Part shown: piece after piece, positions 23,159 through 32,453 of the stretch
Numbering within the stretch: position 1 is the first letter of the stretch
Layout of the letters: every line of letters begins with the position of its first letter
From: Nocardioides sp. WS12
Lineage (GTDB): Bacteria > Actinomycetota > Actinomycetes > Propionibacteriales > Nocardioidaceae
Assembly: GCF_014108865.1 (NCBI RefSeq)
Contig: NZ_CP053928.1
Span: 2,666,001-2,730,000 of the forward strand
Direction of reading: 5' to 3'
Length of the DNA stretch: 64,000 nt
Notes under the pieces: model-generated
Database searches by the model: none
Seen by the model: the letters and a program-made list of their open reading frames with translations, nothing else
What the model was told of the DNA's origin: nothing
Made by a program: the position numbers and the translations under genes

Positions 23159-23785
23159 GTGACCGAGACCGCCGCGACCCCTTCGCCCTCGACCCCACGG
23201 CAGCGCACCGTGGTGATCGCCGAGGACGAGACCCTGATCCGGATGGACCTTGCCGAGATGCTCGCCGACGAGGGGTACGACGTCGTCGGCCAGGCCGGCG
23301 ACGGGCAGCGTGCAATCGAGCTGGCCGAGGAGCACCGGCCCGACCTGGTCATCCTGGACGTGAAGATGCCGGTGCTCGACGGCATCGCGGCTGCGGAGGC
23401 GATTGCCGGCAAGCGGATCGCGCCGGTCGTGATGCTGACGGCGTTCTCGCAACGCGACCTGGTGGAGCGGGCACGCGAGGCCGGGGCGATGTCCTACCTC
23501 GTCAAGCCGTTCTCGCAGACCGACCTGGTGCCGGCCATCGAGATGGCGGTCAGCCGCTTCGCCGAGATCACCCAGCTGGAGAGTGAGGTCACCGACCTCA
23601 AGGAACGACTCGAGACCCGCAAGGCCGTGGATCGTGCCAAGGGGATCCTCCAGGAGCAGCTCTCGCTGTCCGAGGGAGACGCGTTCCGATGGATCCAGAA
23701 GACCGCGATGGACCTGCGGATGTCGATGCGCGAGGTTGCCGACGGAATTGTCACGCACGGTGTCCCGGGCGGCACTTCCTCGTAA
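23159..23785 (+). CDS. ANTAR-domain response regulator (PdtaR-like)
   Basis: 208 residues: a receiver domain (about 17-130) with acidic pair ED (22-23), phosphoacceptor Asp67 in DLVILDVKMP, the TAF Thr and the K in LVKPF; a coiled linker; then an ANTAR domain (about 145-200) with AKGILQEQLSLSEGDAFRWIQ. ANTAR proteins bind RNA hairpins and act by antitermination. The layout and pyk/polA/rpsA neighbourhood match mycobacterial Rv1626 (PdtaR), whose partner kinase is PdtaS. No sensor kinase is encoded here. Confidence 0.93.
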   Translation: MTETAATPSPSTPRQRTVVIAEDETLIRMDLAEMLADEGYDVVGQAGDGQRAIELAEEHRPDLVILDVKMPVLDGIAAAEAIAGKRIAPVVMLTAFSQRDLVERAREAGAMSYLVKPFSQTDLVPAIEMAVSRFAEITQLESEVTDLKERLETRKAVDRAKGILQEQLSLSEGDAFRWIQKTAMDLRMSMREVADGIVTHGVPGGTSS

Positions 23786-23954
23786 ATAATCCGTGTGATG
23801 GGGCTCTCAGGTAACAGATTCATCAGGATTCGACCTCAGAGCCGCTGAGTTGCTTCCACCCCACCCAGAACCGGGTGTAGGTTCCCGCGGCAGGACACGT
23901 CCTCCGTATGCAGCGACCGCTGCACGCTGGAACGACATAGGAAGCGGGATTGTC

Positions 23955-25091
23955 TTGAGGCGTAACAAGGTAGTCGGGCTCGGTGCGGTTGTACTGACCC
24001 TCGGCCTTTCACTGACGGCATGTGGCACGACTGAGGACGGCGACGGCGGCGGAAGCGACGCGGCCTGCGACCTCAAGCTTGCCTTCTTCGGTCCGGAGAC
24101 CGGCCCGGCGGCTGGTCTCGGCAAGCCGATCATCCAGGGTATTGAGCTGGCTGTTGACCAGTACAACGACGACGCCGACTGCGACGTCGAGCTCGTCAAG
24201 TTCGACTCGCAGGGCAGCCCGGACGAAGCTCCGTCGCTGGCCACCGAGGTCGCAGGCGAGGAGTCCATCGTCGGTGTCGTGGGTCCGGCGTTCTCCGGTG
24301 AGTCGGCCGCTGCTGGCCCCATCTTCGCCGAAGCGGGCGTTCCGACGATCACCCCGTCGGGCACCAACCCCGGGCTGTCCACCAACGGCTGGGACACCTT
24401 CCACCGTGCCCTCGGCAACGACGCGACCCAGGGTCCCGCCGCTGCCAAGTACATCAAGGACACCCTGAAGGCCGCCTCGGTCTTCGTCATCGATGACGCC
24501 TCCGAGTACGGCGCCGGTCTTGCCGGCATCGTCGAGAAGGACCTCGGCGACGCAGTCAAGGGCACCGACACGATCCAGGCCGGCCAGACCGACTTCTCCA
24601 CGACGGTCACCAAGGTCAACGACGCGAAGCCGGACGCGGTCTTCTTCGGCGGTTACTACGCCGAGGCGACCATCCTGGTCGGACAGCTCCGCGACGGTGG
24701 ATACGAAGGCAAGTTCGTTGTTGCCGACGGTGTGAAGGACCCGGCGTTCCTCGACGCGAAGGACGCGGCTGAGGGCACCATCATCACCTGCCCGTGCATC
24801 CCGGACACCGACCCGGCCGTGGCCGAGTTCGCCGCGGACTACGAGGAGAAGTTCAGCGAAGCGCCGGGCACCTACGCCGCTGAGGCGTTCGACGCCGCGA
24901 ACATCTTCCTCGACGGCATCGAGTCGGGCATCGACAACCGCGAGGACCTGCTCACCTTCGTCAACGAGTACGACGAGAAGGGCATCACCAAGCAGTTGAA
25001 GTTCGACAAGACCGGTGAGCCGGCCGACGTCCACGTGTACGCGTACACGGTCAAGGGCGGCGCGATCGTGCCCGAGAGCGAGATCAAGTGA
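23955..25091 (+). CDS. livK: Branched-chain amino acid ABC transporter, substrate-binding lipoprotein
   Basis: Extracellular binding protein of the Liv system. It has a lipoprotein signal (SLTAC lipobox) and a Leu/Ile/Val-binding-type periplasmic fold with LAFFGPETGPAAGLGKP, a VGVVGPAFSGES segment and SVFVIDDASEYGAGLA. The N-terminus that gives a proper signal peptide is the TTG at 23955, with AGGAAG about ten bases upstream; the frame extends 35 codons further but those are not signal-like. A 12-bp hairpin follows the gene, before livH. Confidence 0.92.
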   Translation: MRRNKVVGLGAVVLTLGLSLTACGTTEDGDGGGSDAACDLKLAFFGPETGPAAGLGKPIIQGIELAVDQYNDDADCDVELVKFDSQGSPDEAPSLATEVAGEESIVGVVGPAFSGESAAAGPIFAEAGVPTITPSGTNPGLSTNGWDTFHRALGNDATQGPAAAKYIKDTLKAASVFVIDDASEYGAGLAGIVEKDLGDAVKGTDTIQAGQTDFSTTVTKVNDAKPDAVFFGGYYAEATILVGQLRDGGYEGKFVVADGVKDPAFLDAKDAAEGTIITCPCIPDTDPAVAEFAADYEEKFSEAPGTYAAEAFDAANIFLDGIESGIDNREDLLTFVNEYDEKGITKQLKFDKTGEPADVHVYAYTVKGGAIVPESEIK

Positions 25092-25128
25092 TCGACGGCT
25101 GAACCTGTTTCACAACCATGACAGTGCG

Positions 25129-25156
25129 GCGGTCGGGGACCTGCGTCCCCGACCGC
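25129..25156 (+). terminator. Intercistronic hairpin between livK and livH
   Basis: A perfect 12-bp stem GCGGTCGGGGAC / GTCCCCGACCGC with a CTGC loop and no T-run. It probably protects the livK 3' end or partly terminates, so that binding protein exceeds permease. Confidence 0.65.
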
Positions 25157-25190
25157 CTCTCTGTCCACAACCAGGGGCCAGGAGGCCTGG

Positions 25191-26180
25191 GTGAACTTCG
25201 AATTCTTCTTCAACAACCTTCCCGAGCTCACCATCACCGGGCTCGCGTTTGGTGCCATCTACGCGCTGATCGCGCTGGGCTACACGATGGTCTACGGCGT
25301 TCTCCAACTGATCAACTTCGCTCACTCCGAAGTGTTCATGTACGGCACGTTCGCCACGCTCTGGACAGTCATTGCGCTCAATGCCGCTGACGCGAACGGC
25401 GTGAAGCTGATCGCGATCCTCATCGTGGCGTTGTTCGCCTCGATGGCGTTGTCCGCGTTGATTGCGCTGGCTCTCGAACGGGTGGCGTATCGCCGCCTGA
25501 TCGAGCGGGACGCACCTCGGCTGATCGCGCTGATCTCCGCGATCGGCGCCTCGTTCGTCCTCGCCGAGCTGATGGGCCTGCGCGACCGGATCGCCGGCTG
25601 GTTCGGCCTCGATGACGACCTCAGCGAGTACGTCGGCAAGGCCCGCATCAACAACAGCATGGCCGGAACGCTCGAGAAGCCCCGCTTCGATGTCGGCGGC
25701 GTCTCCATCTCCAGCATCGACATCATCGTGATCGTCGCGGCCATCGGCATGATGGTCCTGCTGGACCAGTTCGTCCGCCGGTCCCGACTCGGCAAGGGCA
25801 TCCGCGCCACCGCGCAGGATCCCGAGACCGCGTCGTTGATGGGCGTGAACCCGACCCGCACCATCCAGGTCACCTTCCTCATCGGTGGTCTGATGGCTGG
25901 CGTCGCGGCCTTCCTCTACATGCTGAAGATCGACACGACCAAGTACGACGTCGGCTTCCTCCTCGGCGTCAAGGCCTTCACGGCCGCCGTACTCGGAGGC
26001 ATCGGCAACCTGCGCGGGGCTCTGCTCGGCGGCCTGGTGCTCGGTGTCGCGGAGAACTGGGGACAGGCGCTGTTCGGCGGTGAGTGGCGCGACGTGATCG
26101 CTTTCGTCCTGCTGGTCCTCATCCTGCTCGTCCGGCCCACCGGCCTCCTGGGCGAGTCGCTCGGAAAGGCGCGAGCATGA
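25191..26180 (+). CDS. livH: Branched-chain amino acid ABC transporter permease
   Basis: A 329-residue membrane permease of the LivH type with about eight TM helices. Family motifs include [19 protein letters not shown] near the N-terminus, the conserved [18 protein letters not shown]-like loop contacting the ATPase, and [13 protein letters not shown] near the C-terminus. The GTG start follows CAGGAGG. The gene overlaps livM with ATGA. Confidence 0.95.
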   Translation: MNFEFFFNNLPELTITGLAFGAIYALIALGYTMVYGVLQLINFAHSEVFMYGTFATLWTVIALNAADANGVKLIAILIVALFASMALSALIALALERVAYRRLIERDAPRLIALISAIGASFVLAELMGLRDRIAGWFGLDDDLSEYVGKARINNSMAGTLEKPRFDVGGVSISSIDIIVIVAAIGMMVLLDQFVRRSRLGKGIRATAQDPETASLMGVNPTRTIQVTFLIGGLMAGVAAFLYMLKIDTTKYDVGFLLGVKAFTAAVLGGIGNLRGALLGGLVLGVAENWGQALFGGEWRDVIAFVLLVLILLVRPTGLLGESLGKARA

Positions 26181-27319
26181 ACATCGGTTTCAAGGACAAG
26201 TTGACCGGGCTCCCGAAGCCCGTCCGGATCCTGCTCTGGATCCTGCTGGCGCTCTTCGCGTACGCATTGCCGTTGCTCGAGTTGCCGATCATCTCCACAC
26301 CCGGCGTCGACTTCGGCGGCGTGCTGTTCACGGTCACGATCTACTGCCTCGTGGCGCTCGGCCTGAACATCGTCGTCGGTTACGCCGGCCTGCTCGACCT
26401 CGGGTACGTCGGCTTCTACGCGATCGGCGCGTACACGGTCGGCATCCTGACGTCGTTCCACGCCAACTGGCCGTTGCTCCTCGCGATCCCGGTCGCGGTG
26501 GTGGCAGCCATGATCTCGGGCGTCATTCTCGGCGCACCGACGCTGCGGGTCCGTGGTGACTACCTCGCCATCGTGACCCTCGGGTTCGGCGAGATCATCC
26601 GCCTCACCGCGGTCAACCTCGAATGGCTCGGCGACGCCCGCGGCATCAAGAACATCGCCAAGCCGCCGAACATCGGTGACGAGAAGACCGGCCTGTTCGA
26701 GATTCCGCACCTGCTCTGGGGCGACGGCACCGTGCTGATCGACACCGAACACCCGACGAAGTTCCTGGTGTTCGGCTACATCGACCAGGTGCCGTACTAC
26801 TGGATGGGCCTGACCGCGGTCATCATCGTGCTGATCGCCGACATCCTCATCAAGAGCAGCCGGGTCGGTCGTGCGTGGGAAGCCACGCGTGAGGACGAGG
26901 ACGCCGCGGAGCTGATGGGTGTCCCCACCTTCAAGTTCAAGCTGCTGGCCTTCTCCACCGGTGCCTTTGTCGGTGGTCTGGCCGGAGCGCTGTACGCCAG
27001 CCGCCAGGGGTTCATCAACCCGTTGTCGTTCCTGCTGCTCTACTCGATCCTGTTCCTCGCGGCCGTGGTCGTTGGTGGTCAAGGCAACAGGTGGGGCGTC
27101 CTGCTGGGCGCGATCCTGGTTGCCTACCTGCCACAGCGTTTCCGGGAGTTCGACGACTTCCGGGTGCTCGCCTTCGGCGCGGCGCTCGTGCTGCTCGCGA
27201 CCTTGCGTCCCGAGGGCCTGCTGCCGCCGAAACGGACGGTCCGCGCCAAGCAACTGGAACAAGAGCTCGAGGAGCTCGAACAAGGAACCGACGAGGGAGA
27301 GGAGGCAGCCCGTGTCTGA
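26177..27319 (+). CDS. livM: Branched-chain amino acid ABC transporter permease
   Basis: The second permease, 380 residues with about ten TM helices. It shows the LivM features [19 protein letters not shown] and the cytoplasmic coupling loop [20 protein letters not shown]. The start at 26177 is chosen over the longer frame because it makes an ATGA overlap with livH and removes a basic, non-homologous extension. The C-terminus is highly charged (Glu/Lys-rich). It overlaps livG by 8 bp. Confidence 0.94.
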   Translation: MNIGFKDKLTGLPKPVRILLWILLALFAYALPLLELPIISTPGVDFGGVLFTVTIYCLVALGLNIVVGYAGLLDLGYVGFYAIGAYTVGILTSFHANWPLLLAIPVAVVAAMISGVILGAPTLRVRGDYLAIVTLGFGEIIRLTAVNLEWLGDARGIKNIAKPPNIGDEKTGLFEIPHLLWGDGTVLIDTEHPTKFLVFGYIDQVPYYWMGLTAVIIVLIADILIKSSRVGRAWEATREDEDAAELMGVPTFKFKLLAFSTGAFVGGLAGALYASRQGFINPLSFLLLYSILFLAAVVVGGQGNRWGVLLGAILVAYLPQRFREFDDFRVLAFGAALVLLATLRPEGLLPPKRTVRAKQLEQELEELEQGTDEGEEAARV

Positions 27320-28091
27320 ACGCATCCTGGATGTCCAGAGCCTGACGTTGAAGTTCGGTGGTCTGACCGCTCTCGACGACGTCTCGCTCCACATCAACGA
27401 GGGCGAGATCCTCGGCCTGATCGGCCCCAACGGCGCCGGCAAGACCACCTGCTTCAACGCGATCACCGGTGTCTATGCACCCACGAGCGGCGACATCCTG
27501 TTCCAGGACAAGTCGATCGTCGGGATGAAGAAGCACCAGATCACCAAGCAGGGGATCGCCCGGACGTTCCAGAACATCCGGCTGTTCCCGACGATGACGG
27601 CGCTCGAGAACGTGCTCGTGGGGGCCGATGCCCAGCACAGCACGGGCATGCTCACCGCCTTGTTCCGGTTGCCCAAGCACCGGCGCGAGGAGAAGCAGGG
27701 TCACGACCGCGCGATGGAGTTGCTCCGCTTCATGGGCATCCACCGCAAGGCCGATGAGCTCGCGGCCAACCTGTCCTACGGTGACCAGCGGCGCCTGGAG
27801 ATCGCGCGGGCGATGGCCACGGGGCCGAAGCTGATCTGCCTCGACGAGCCGGCCGCCGGCTTCAACCCGGCCGAGAAGGTCGAGTTGATGGACCTGATCC
27901 GCAAGGTGCGGGACCAGGGCTTCACCGTGCTGCTGATCGAACACGACATGCGTCTGGTCATGGGCGTGACCGACCGGATCGTGGTGCTGGAGTTCGGTCG
28001 CAAGATCGCCGAGGGCAGCCCGTCCGAGATCCGTGACAACCCGGCGGTCATCGCCGCCTATCTGGGAGTGGACGAAGAAGATGCTTCTTGA
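27312..28091 (+). CDS. livG: Branched-chain amino acid ABC transporter ATPase
   Basis: A 259-residue ATPase with Walker [10 protein letters not shown], the signature region [16 protein letters not shown] (LSYGD, usual for LivG), and Walker [14 protein letters not shown]. The GTG start is preceded by GGAGG a few bases upstream inside the end of livM; the longer reading frame is a shadow of livM. It overlaps livF by 11 bp. Confidence 0.95.
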   Translation: MSERILDVQSLTLKFGGLTALDDVSLHINEGEILGLIGPNGAGKTTCFNAITGVYAPTSGDILFQDKSIVGMKKHQITKQGIARTFQNIRLFPTMTALENVLVGADAQHSTGMLTALFRLPKHRREEKQGHDRAMELLRFMGIHRKADELAANLSYGDQRRLEIARAMATGPKLICLDEPAAGFNPAEKVELMDLIRKVRDQGFTVLLIEHDMRLVMGVTDRIVVLEFGRKIAEGSPSEIRDNPAVIAAYLGVDEEDAS

Positions 28092-28800
28092 GGTCGAAGG
28101 CCTCTGTGTCAACTACGGGCACATCGAGGCAATCCGTGACATCAGTTTCGGCGTGCCGGAAGGCACCGTCACCACCCTGATCGGCGCCAACGGCGCCGGG
28201 AAGACCACGACCCTGAAGACGGTGTCGGGGTTGCGGAAGGTGCGGGCCGGGTCCATCAGGTTCGAGGGCAAGGACATCACCACGATCGAGCCCTACAACC
28301 GGGTGAAGCTGGGCATCAGCCAGTCCCCGGAAGGGCGGCGCTGCTTCATCGGCATGACGGTGCGCGAGAACCTCGAGATGGGTGCGTTCACGCGCAAGGA
28401 CCGCAAGACTGCGGCCTATCGCGAGGACCTCGACCGGGTGCTGGGACTGTTCCCGCGCCTGGACGAGCGGATCGACCAGATCGCCGGCACCATGTCGGGT
28501 GGCGAACAGCAGATGTTGGCGATGGGACGCGCCCTGATGTCGCGCCCGCGCCTGTTGCTGCTCGACGAGCCGTCCATGGGGCTGGCGCCCAAGTTGATCC
28601 AGCAGATCTTCTCGATCATCACCGAGATCAACCAGCAGGGCACCACGGTGCTGCTGGTCGAGCAGAACGCTGCGCAGGCGCTCAAGCGCTCGCACGACGC
28701 CCACATCCTCGAGACGGGCTCCATCGTGCGGACGGGCACCGGCAAGGAACTGGCCGGCGACCCCGCCGTCAAGGCCGCCTACCTCGGTGGCGACGTCTAG
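28081..28800 (+). CDS. livF: Branched-chain amino acid ABC transporter ATPase
   Basis: A 239-residue ATPase with Walker A GANGAGKTT, signature MSGGEQQMLAMGRAL and Walker B LLLLDEPSMGLAP, all LivF-like. It completes a five-gene livKHMGF importer. Its TAG stop directly abuts the reverse-strand stop of the polar amino acid transporter ATPase, leaving no space for a terminator between the two operons. Confidence 0.95.
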   Translation: MLLEVEGLCVNYGHIEAIRDISFGVPEGTVTTLIGANGAGKTTTLKTVSGLRKVRAGSIRFEGKDITTIEPYNRVKLGISQSPEGRRCFIGMTVRENLEMGAFTRKDRKTAAYREDLDRVLGLFPRLDERIDQIAGTMSGGEQQMLAMGRALMSRPRLLLLDEPSMGLAPKLIQQIFSIITEINQQGTTVLLVEQNAAQALKRSHDAHILETGSIVRTGTGKELAGDPAVKAAYLGGDV

Positions 28801-29559
28801 CTAGAGCACCTTCGAGAGGAAGGCCTGCGTCCGCTCGTGCTGCGGGTTCGACAGTACGTCGGCGGGCAGGCCTTCCTCGACGACGACTCCGCCGTCCATG
28901 AAGACGAGCTTGTTGCCGACTTCGCGGGCGAAGCCCATCTCGTGGGTCACGACCATCATCGTCATGCCCTCGCTGGCGAGATCCTTCATCACAGCCAGCA
29001 CGTCGCCGACGAGCTCGGGGTCGAGCGCGCTGGTGGGCTCGTCGAACAGCATCATGTCCGGATTCATGGAGAGCGCCCGCGCGATGGCGACGCGCTGCTG
29101 TTGTCCGCCGGAGAGGTGCGCCGGGTAGGCAGTCTCCTTCTCCGACAGCCCGACCTTGGCGAGGTTCTGGCGCGCGATCTCGACGGCCTCGCCCTTGCTG
29201 CGGCCGCGGACGGTGCGCTGGGCGAGGGTGAGGTTCTTCAGCACGGACAGGTGCGGGAACAGGTTGAACTGCTGGAACACCATGCCGATTCGGGAGCGCA
29301 CGTCGTCCAGGTCGACCTCGGGGTCGCAGATGTCGATGCCCTCGATGAGGATCTCGCCCGAGGTCGGTTCCTCGAGCCGGTTCACGCACCGGAGCAGCGT
29401 GGACTTGCCCGATCCGGACGGGCCGATGACGCACACCACCTGACCGGGATCGACGTGGAAGTCGATGCCCTTGAGCACCTCGTTGTTACCGAAGGACTTG
29501 TGCAGGCCGCGCACGTCGATTGCGGGGGTCGTGAACTCCGGCAACAGCTCGGATGTCAT
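28801..29559 (-). CDS. Polar amino acid ABC transporter ATPase (GlnQ-like)
   Basis: A 252-residue ATPase of the GlnQ/HisP family. It has Walker [13 protein letters not shown]-loop [15 protein letters not shown], signature [15 protein letters not shown], Walker [15 protein letters not shown] and the switch VVTHEMGFA. It is the last gene of a three-gene minus-strand operon (binding protein, permease, ATPase) and starts in an ATGA overlap with the permease. It energises uptake of glutamine, glutamate or a related polar amino acid; the exact substrate is not readable from sequence. Confidence 0.94.
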   Translation of the reverse strand: MTSELLPEFTTPAIDVRGLHKSFGNNEVLKGIDFHVDPGQVVCVIGPSGSGKSTLLRCVNRLEEPTSGEILIEGIDICDPEVDLDDVRSRIGMVFQQFNLFPHLSVLKNLTLAQRTVRGRSKGEAVEIARQNLAKVGLSEKETAYPAHLSGGQQQRVAIARALSMNPDMMLFDEPTSALDPELVGDVLAVMKDLASEGMTMMVVTHEMGFAREVGNKLVFMDGGVVVEEGLPADVLSNPQHERTQAFLSKVL

Positions 29560-30362
29560 CGAGTTGCCTTCCTCTGGCGGCGTTCCAGCCAGGCCACGAG
29601 TTGGGTGAGCGGGATGGTGATGACCAGGTAGAGGAGCGCCGCCTGGACCAGGCTGGTGGCCGTTCCTGCGGTCACGCCCGAGGACTGGAAGTCGCGCGCG
29701 ACCGTGGTGAGTTCGCGGTCACCGAACTCGGCGCCGATGACCGACAGCAGTGCGGTGTCCTTGATGAGCAGCACGAACTCGTTGGTCAGCGGGGGGATCA
29801 CCACCCGGAAGGCCTGGGGGAGGACCACCTTGAACATCGTGGACATCGGTCCCATGCCGAGGGATCGAGCAGCCTCCGTCTGGCCCTTCGGCACGGCCTG
29901 GATGCCGGCGCGCAGGGTCTCGGCCATGTAGGCGCCGGCGACCATGATGAGGGCGAGCAGACCGGCGCCGACGAGCCCGCCGGGCGGCGACCACTGGAAC
30001 GCGATCGGCACGCCGAAGCCCATGAACAAGATGACGACCAGGGCCGGCAGTCCACGGAAGAACTCGACGTACGCCGTCGCGATCACGCGGAGCGTCGCGA
30101 TCGGTGACATCCGCATCAGGGCGAGCACGACCGCCAGCGCCAGACCACCCGCGAAGGCGATCACGGTGTACTTGACGGTGTTGATGGCACCGATCGTGAT
30201 CAGGTCGCCCCAGTTGCCGTCGGACAGCGCGACACCGAGCGGGTTCCAGAAGTTGTGCCGGATGATGCCCCAGTCAGCGGCGAAGGTCAGCGCAATGAGG
30301 GCGAGGATGATCGCGCCGTTGACGCCGTAGCGCCAGAGGCGAGCCTTGGTGGTCTGCTTCAT
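29556..30362 (-). CDS. Polar amino acid ABC transporter permease
   Basis: A 268-residue HisM/GlnP-type permease. An N-terminal TM helix is followed by the ~200-residue permease core (five or so helices) with the EAA loop [20 protein letters not shown]. The C-terminus is basic. The start [10 protein letters not shown] at 30362 is chosen over an ATG six codons upstream because it gives a typical short N-terminus; both remain possible. It is coupled to the ATPase by ATGA and lies 39 bp behind the binding-protein gene. Confidence 0.93.
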   Translation of the reverse strand: MKQTTKARLWRYGVNGAIILALIALTFAADWGIIRHNFWNPLGVALSDGNWGDLITIGAINTVKYTVIAFAGGLALAVVLALMRMSPIATLRVIATAYVEFFRGLPALVVILFMGFGVPIAFQWSPPGGLVGAGLLALIMVAGAYMAETLRAGIQAVPKGQTEAARSLGMGPMSTMFKVVLPQAFRVVIPPLTNEFVLLIKDTALLSVIGAEFGDRELTTVARDFQSSGVTAGTATSLVQAALLYLVITIPLTQLVAWLERRQRKATR

Positions 30363-30401
30363 CGTCGCCCGGTCACGCACATCCGGCCGGAGCCGGCGTC
30401 A

Positions 30402-31190
30402 TCACTCGACCTCGAAGTACTTGTTGTAGATCTCGTCGTAGGTGCCGTCGCTGCGCATCTCTTCCAGTGCGCCATTGACGTCCTCGACGAGCTGGGAGTT
30501 GCCCTTCTTGATGGCGAGGCCGTAGTTCTCGTCGGTCTCGTAGGTCTCGACGACCTCGAACTCGCCGTCGGTGGCGTGGTCGAGGTTGACGGGCAGGTCC
30601 TGGAGGATCGCGTCGACCTGACCGGCCTTGATGGCCTGGAACATCTCGGCGTCACCCGGGAAGGACACGATCTTCGCGCCCTTGGCGTTCGCTTCGGCGT
30701 ACGTCTTGCCGGTGGTGCCCTGCTGGACGCCGATCTTGACGCCGTCGAGGTCCCCGATGCCCGCGATCTTGCTGTCGGCGGGGACGAGGAGCGATTGCTT
30801 CGAGACGTAGTAGCCGTCGGAGAAGTCGAGGTTCTTCTTGCGGTCGTCGGTGATGGTCATCGCCGACGCCACGAGGTCGCAGGTGCCGGCGTTGAGCGCC
30901 TGGCCGCTCTGCAGGCCGTCGAAGCCCAGGTCCTTGATCGCCAGGTCGAGGTCGAGGCGCTCGGCCACCTCGTTGACGATCTCGACGTCGTATCCCTTGA
31001 ATCCGCTGTCGCTGGTCGTGTCGAAGTCCTCGAAGGGCGGGTAGGGGACGTCGGAGCACACGGTGAGGGTGCCGGCCTTGACCACGTCGGCGCCGGTGTC
31101 GGTCGTGCCGCTGTCGTCGGAGCCGCACGCGCCGAGCGCGAGGGCGGCAAAGGTCGTCAGGGCCAGGGCGGAAAGTCGTGACTTGTGCAT
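30402..31190 (-). CDS. Polar amino acid ABC transporter, substrate-binding lipoprotein
   Basis: A 262-residue solute-binding protein of family 3 (GlnH/FliY-like). The signal peptide ends in the lipobox LGAC. The mature protein shows the fold's landmarks: TVCSDVPYPPFE, GYDVEIVNEVAERL, the amino-acid-binding Arg/Asp region TITDDRKKNLDFS, and IGVQQGTTGKTYAE. The ATG at 31190 is six bases behind TACAGT, so the message is probably leaderless; the longer frame runs into the divergent promoter region. First gene of the operon. Confidence 0.94.
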   Translation of the reverse strand: MHKSRLSALALTTFAALALGACGSDDSGTTDTGADVVKAGTLTVCSDVPYPPFEDFDTTSDSGFKGYDVEIVNEVAERLDLDLAIKDLGFDGLQSGQALNAGTCDLVASAMTITDDRKKNLDFSDGYYVSKQSLLVPADSKIAGIGDLDGVKIGVQQGTTGKTYAEANAKGAKIVSFPGDAEMFQAIKAGQVDAILQDLPVNLDHATDGEFEVVETYETDENYGLAIKKGNSQLVEDVNGALEEMRSDGTYDEIYNKYFEVE

Positions 31191-31196
31191 GGCCGC

Positions 31197-31202
31197 ACTG
31201 TA
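31197..31202 (-). promoter_or_regulatory. -10 element for leaderless amino-acid-binding protein gene
   Basis: TACAGT on the minus strand, then GCGGCC, then the ATG at 31190. Confidence 0.6.
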
Positions 31203-31298
31203 GGACTTTACTTCCGTCGGCGCACTGGCCAGAGCGTCTTGAAACGCGGTTGTTCCACGATCGTGACCATTGCCCTGTCGGCCGCAATCCGGGGGGCG

Positions 31299-31304
31299 TA
31301 CTCT
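31299..31304 (+). promoter_or_regulatory. -10-like element for GNAT gene
   Basis: TACTCT within GCGTACTCTTG, about 65 bases before the GTG at 31369. The same 11-mer occurs upstream of rpsA (53290-53300). Confidence 0.35.
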
Positions 31305-31368
31305 TGGGCCCCGGACCGCACGTTCGCAGCGCGGTTCCCGTCTTGGGTGAGGAAGGCAGGAGCCACAG

Positions 31369-31956
31369 GTGAGCCGATATTCGCTGACGACACGCAGCGC
31401 GACCCGTGAGGACGCAGTGGCGCTTGCCGAGTTGTGGAGCGATGTCGTGCGACGGGCCGACCGCTCCGAGCAAGTCGCCGACATCGAGCAGATCATCAAG
31501 AACTGCCTGATCTCGCCCGAGCACCGCGTGGTGGTCGTCGACTACGACGGCCAGCTCGCGGGCGCCGTCCACCTGCGGATGACGACGCTGACGCCGCTCA
31601 ACCTGGAGCCGTGCGTCCAGGCCATCCAGCCGCGGGTGGTCGAGCAGTTCAGCGGACACGGCGTCGGTCACACGTTGATGGAGGCAGCGACCGCGTTCGC
31701 AGAGGAGAACGGCATCCTGCACGTCGTCGCCGCGATCCCGCACGCTTCGCGCGACGACAACCGGTTCATGGCGCGTCTCGGCCTGGCGCCGGCCGCGATG
31801 TACCGGATCGCCCCGGCCGCGGTCCTGCGTTCGCGGCTGACGCCCCAGCGCGTGCAGCCCGGGATGGACGGTCGCAGCAAGGTCCTGGCCGCACGGCGCT
31901 CGATGCGTCGGACCCGTGCGGAGCGGCTCGCCGTCGCCGGGACCGACCAGCCCTGA
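31369..31956 (+). CDS. GNAT family N-acetyltransferase
   Basis: A 195-residue GNAT-fold protein: N-terminal SLTTRSATREDAVALAELW helix, central strand VVVVDYDGQLAGAVHLRM, and the acetyl-CoA-binding region FSGHGVGHTLMEAATAFAEENG in place of the classical R/QxxGxG/A loop. The C-terminal ~40 residues are Arg-rich. The GTG start has GGAAGG/AGGAG upstream. The substrate is unknown. It is convergent with the thioesterase gene, one base apart. Confidence 0.78.
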   Translation: MSRYSLTTRSATREDAVALAELWSDVVRRADRSEQVADIEQIIKNCLISPEHRVVVVDYDGQLAGAVHLRMTTLTPLNLEPCVQAIQPRVVEQFSGHGVGHTLMEAATAFAEENGILHVVAAIPHASRDDNRFMARLGLAPAAMYRIAPAAVLRSRLTPQRVQPGMDGRSKVLAARRSMRRTRAERLAVAGTDQP

Positions 31957-31957
31957 A

Positions 31958-32389
31958 TCAGGCTGAGGCCTTCGGGCCCGGGTCGCGGTCCAGCACGGCG
32001 CAGGTGATCCGCGAGGTGCACACCCGCTTGCCGTCCTCATCGGTGAGGACGATCTCGAAGCTCGACATGGTGCGACCGACGTGCAGCGGGGTGGCTACTC
32101 CGGTCACCAGACCCTGACGGGCCGAGCGGTGGTGTGTCGCGTTGATGTCGATGCCGACGGCGAACCGGTCAGGGCCGGCGTTGAGGGCCGCAGCCACCGA
32201 CCCGAGGGTCTCGGCGAGGACGACCGAGGCGCCACCGTGCAGCAGGCCGTAGGGCTGGGTGTTGCCCTCGACGGGCATCGTGCCGACCACTCGCTCGGGG
32301 CTGACCTCGACGAGTTCGACACCCATGCGAATGTTGAGCGCGCCCATGTTGTCGCGCATCAGCTGAGTCAGGTCCTGGTCGTTCGTCAT
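31958..32389 (-). CDS. PaaI-type hotdog-fold thioesterase
   Basis: A 143-residue hotdog protein. The family active-site region is QPYGLLHGGASVVLAETLGS, followed by GIDINATHHRSARQGLVTG and the terminal strand. Such enzymes hydrolyse acyl- or aryl-CoA thioesters (PaaI/EntH/menaquinone-type); the substrate is not resolved. The ATG lies six bases behind TAGGGT, indicating a leaderless transcript. It is divergent from polA with a 64-bp gap that also holds the polA promoter. Confidence 0.9.
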   Translation of the reverse strand: MTNDQDLTQLMRDNMGALNIRMGVELVEVSPERVVGTMPVEGNTQPYGLLHGGASVVLAETLGSVAAALNAGPDRFAVGIDINATHHRSARQGLVTGVATPLHVGRTMSSFEIVLTDEDGKRVCTSRITCAVLDRDPGPKASA

Positions 32390-32395
32390 GCTCTG

Positions 32396-32401
32396 ACCCT
32401 A
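32396..32401 (-). promoter_or_regulatory. -10 element for leaderless thioesterase gene
   Basis: TAGGGT on the minus strand, then CAGAGC, then the ATG at 32389. Confidence 0.6.
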
Positions 32402-32441
32402 GCGACGGTGACCGAGGCCTGCCCCTGTCGGTCGACCTCGG

Positions 32442-32447
32442 TAGAGT
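32442..32447 (+). promoter_or_regulatory. -10 element for leaderless polA
   Basis: TAGAGT, then CGCCGG, then the GTG at 32454. Confidence 0.6.
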
Positions 32448-32453
32448 CGCCGG

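Noticed and set aside
23786..23954. Terminator after the ANTAR gene
   Set aside because: GGCTCT and AGAGCC arms exist (from about 23800) but the loop is long and no T-run follows, so it is not convincing.
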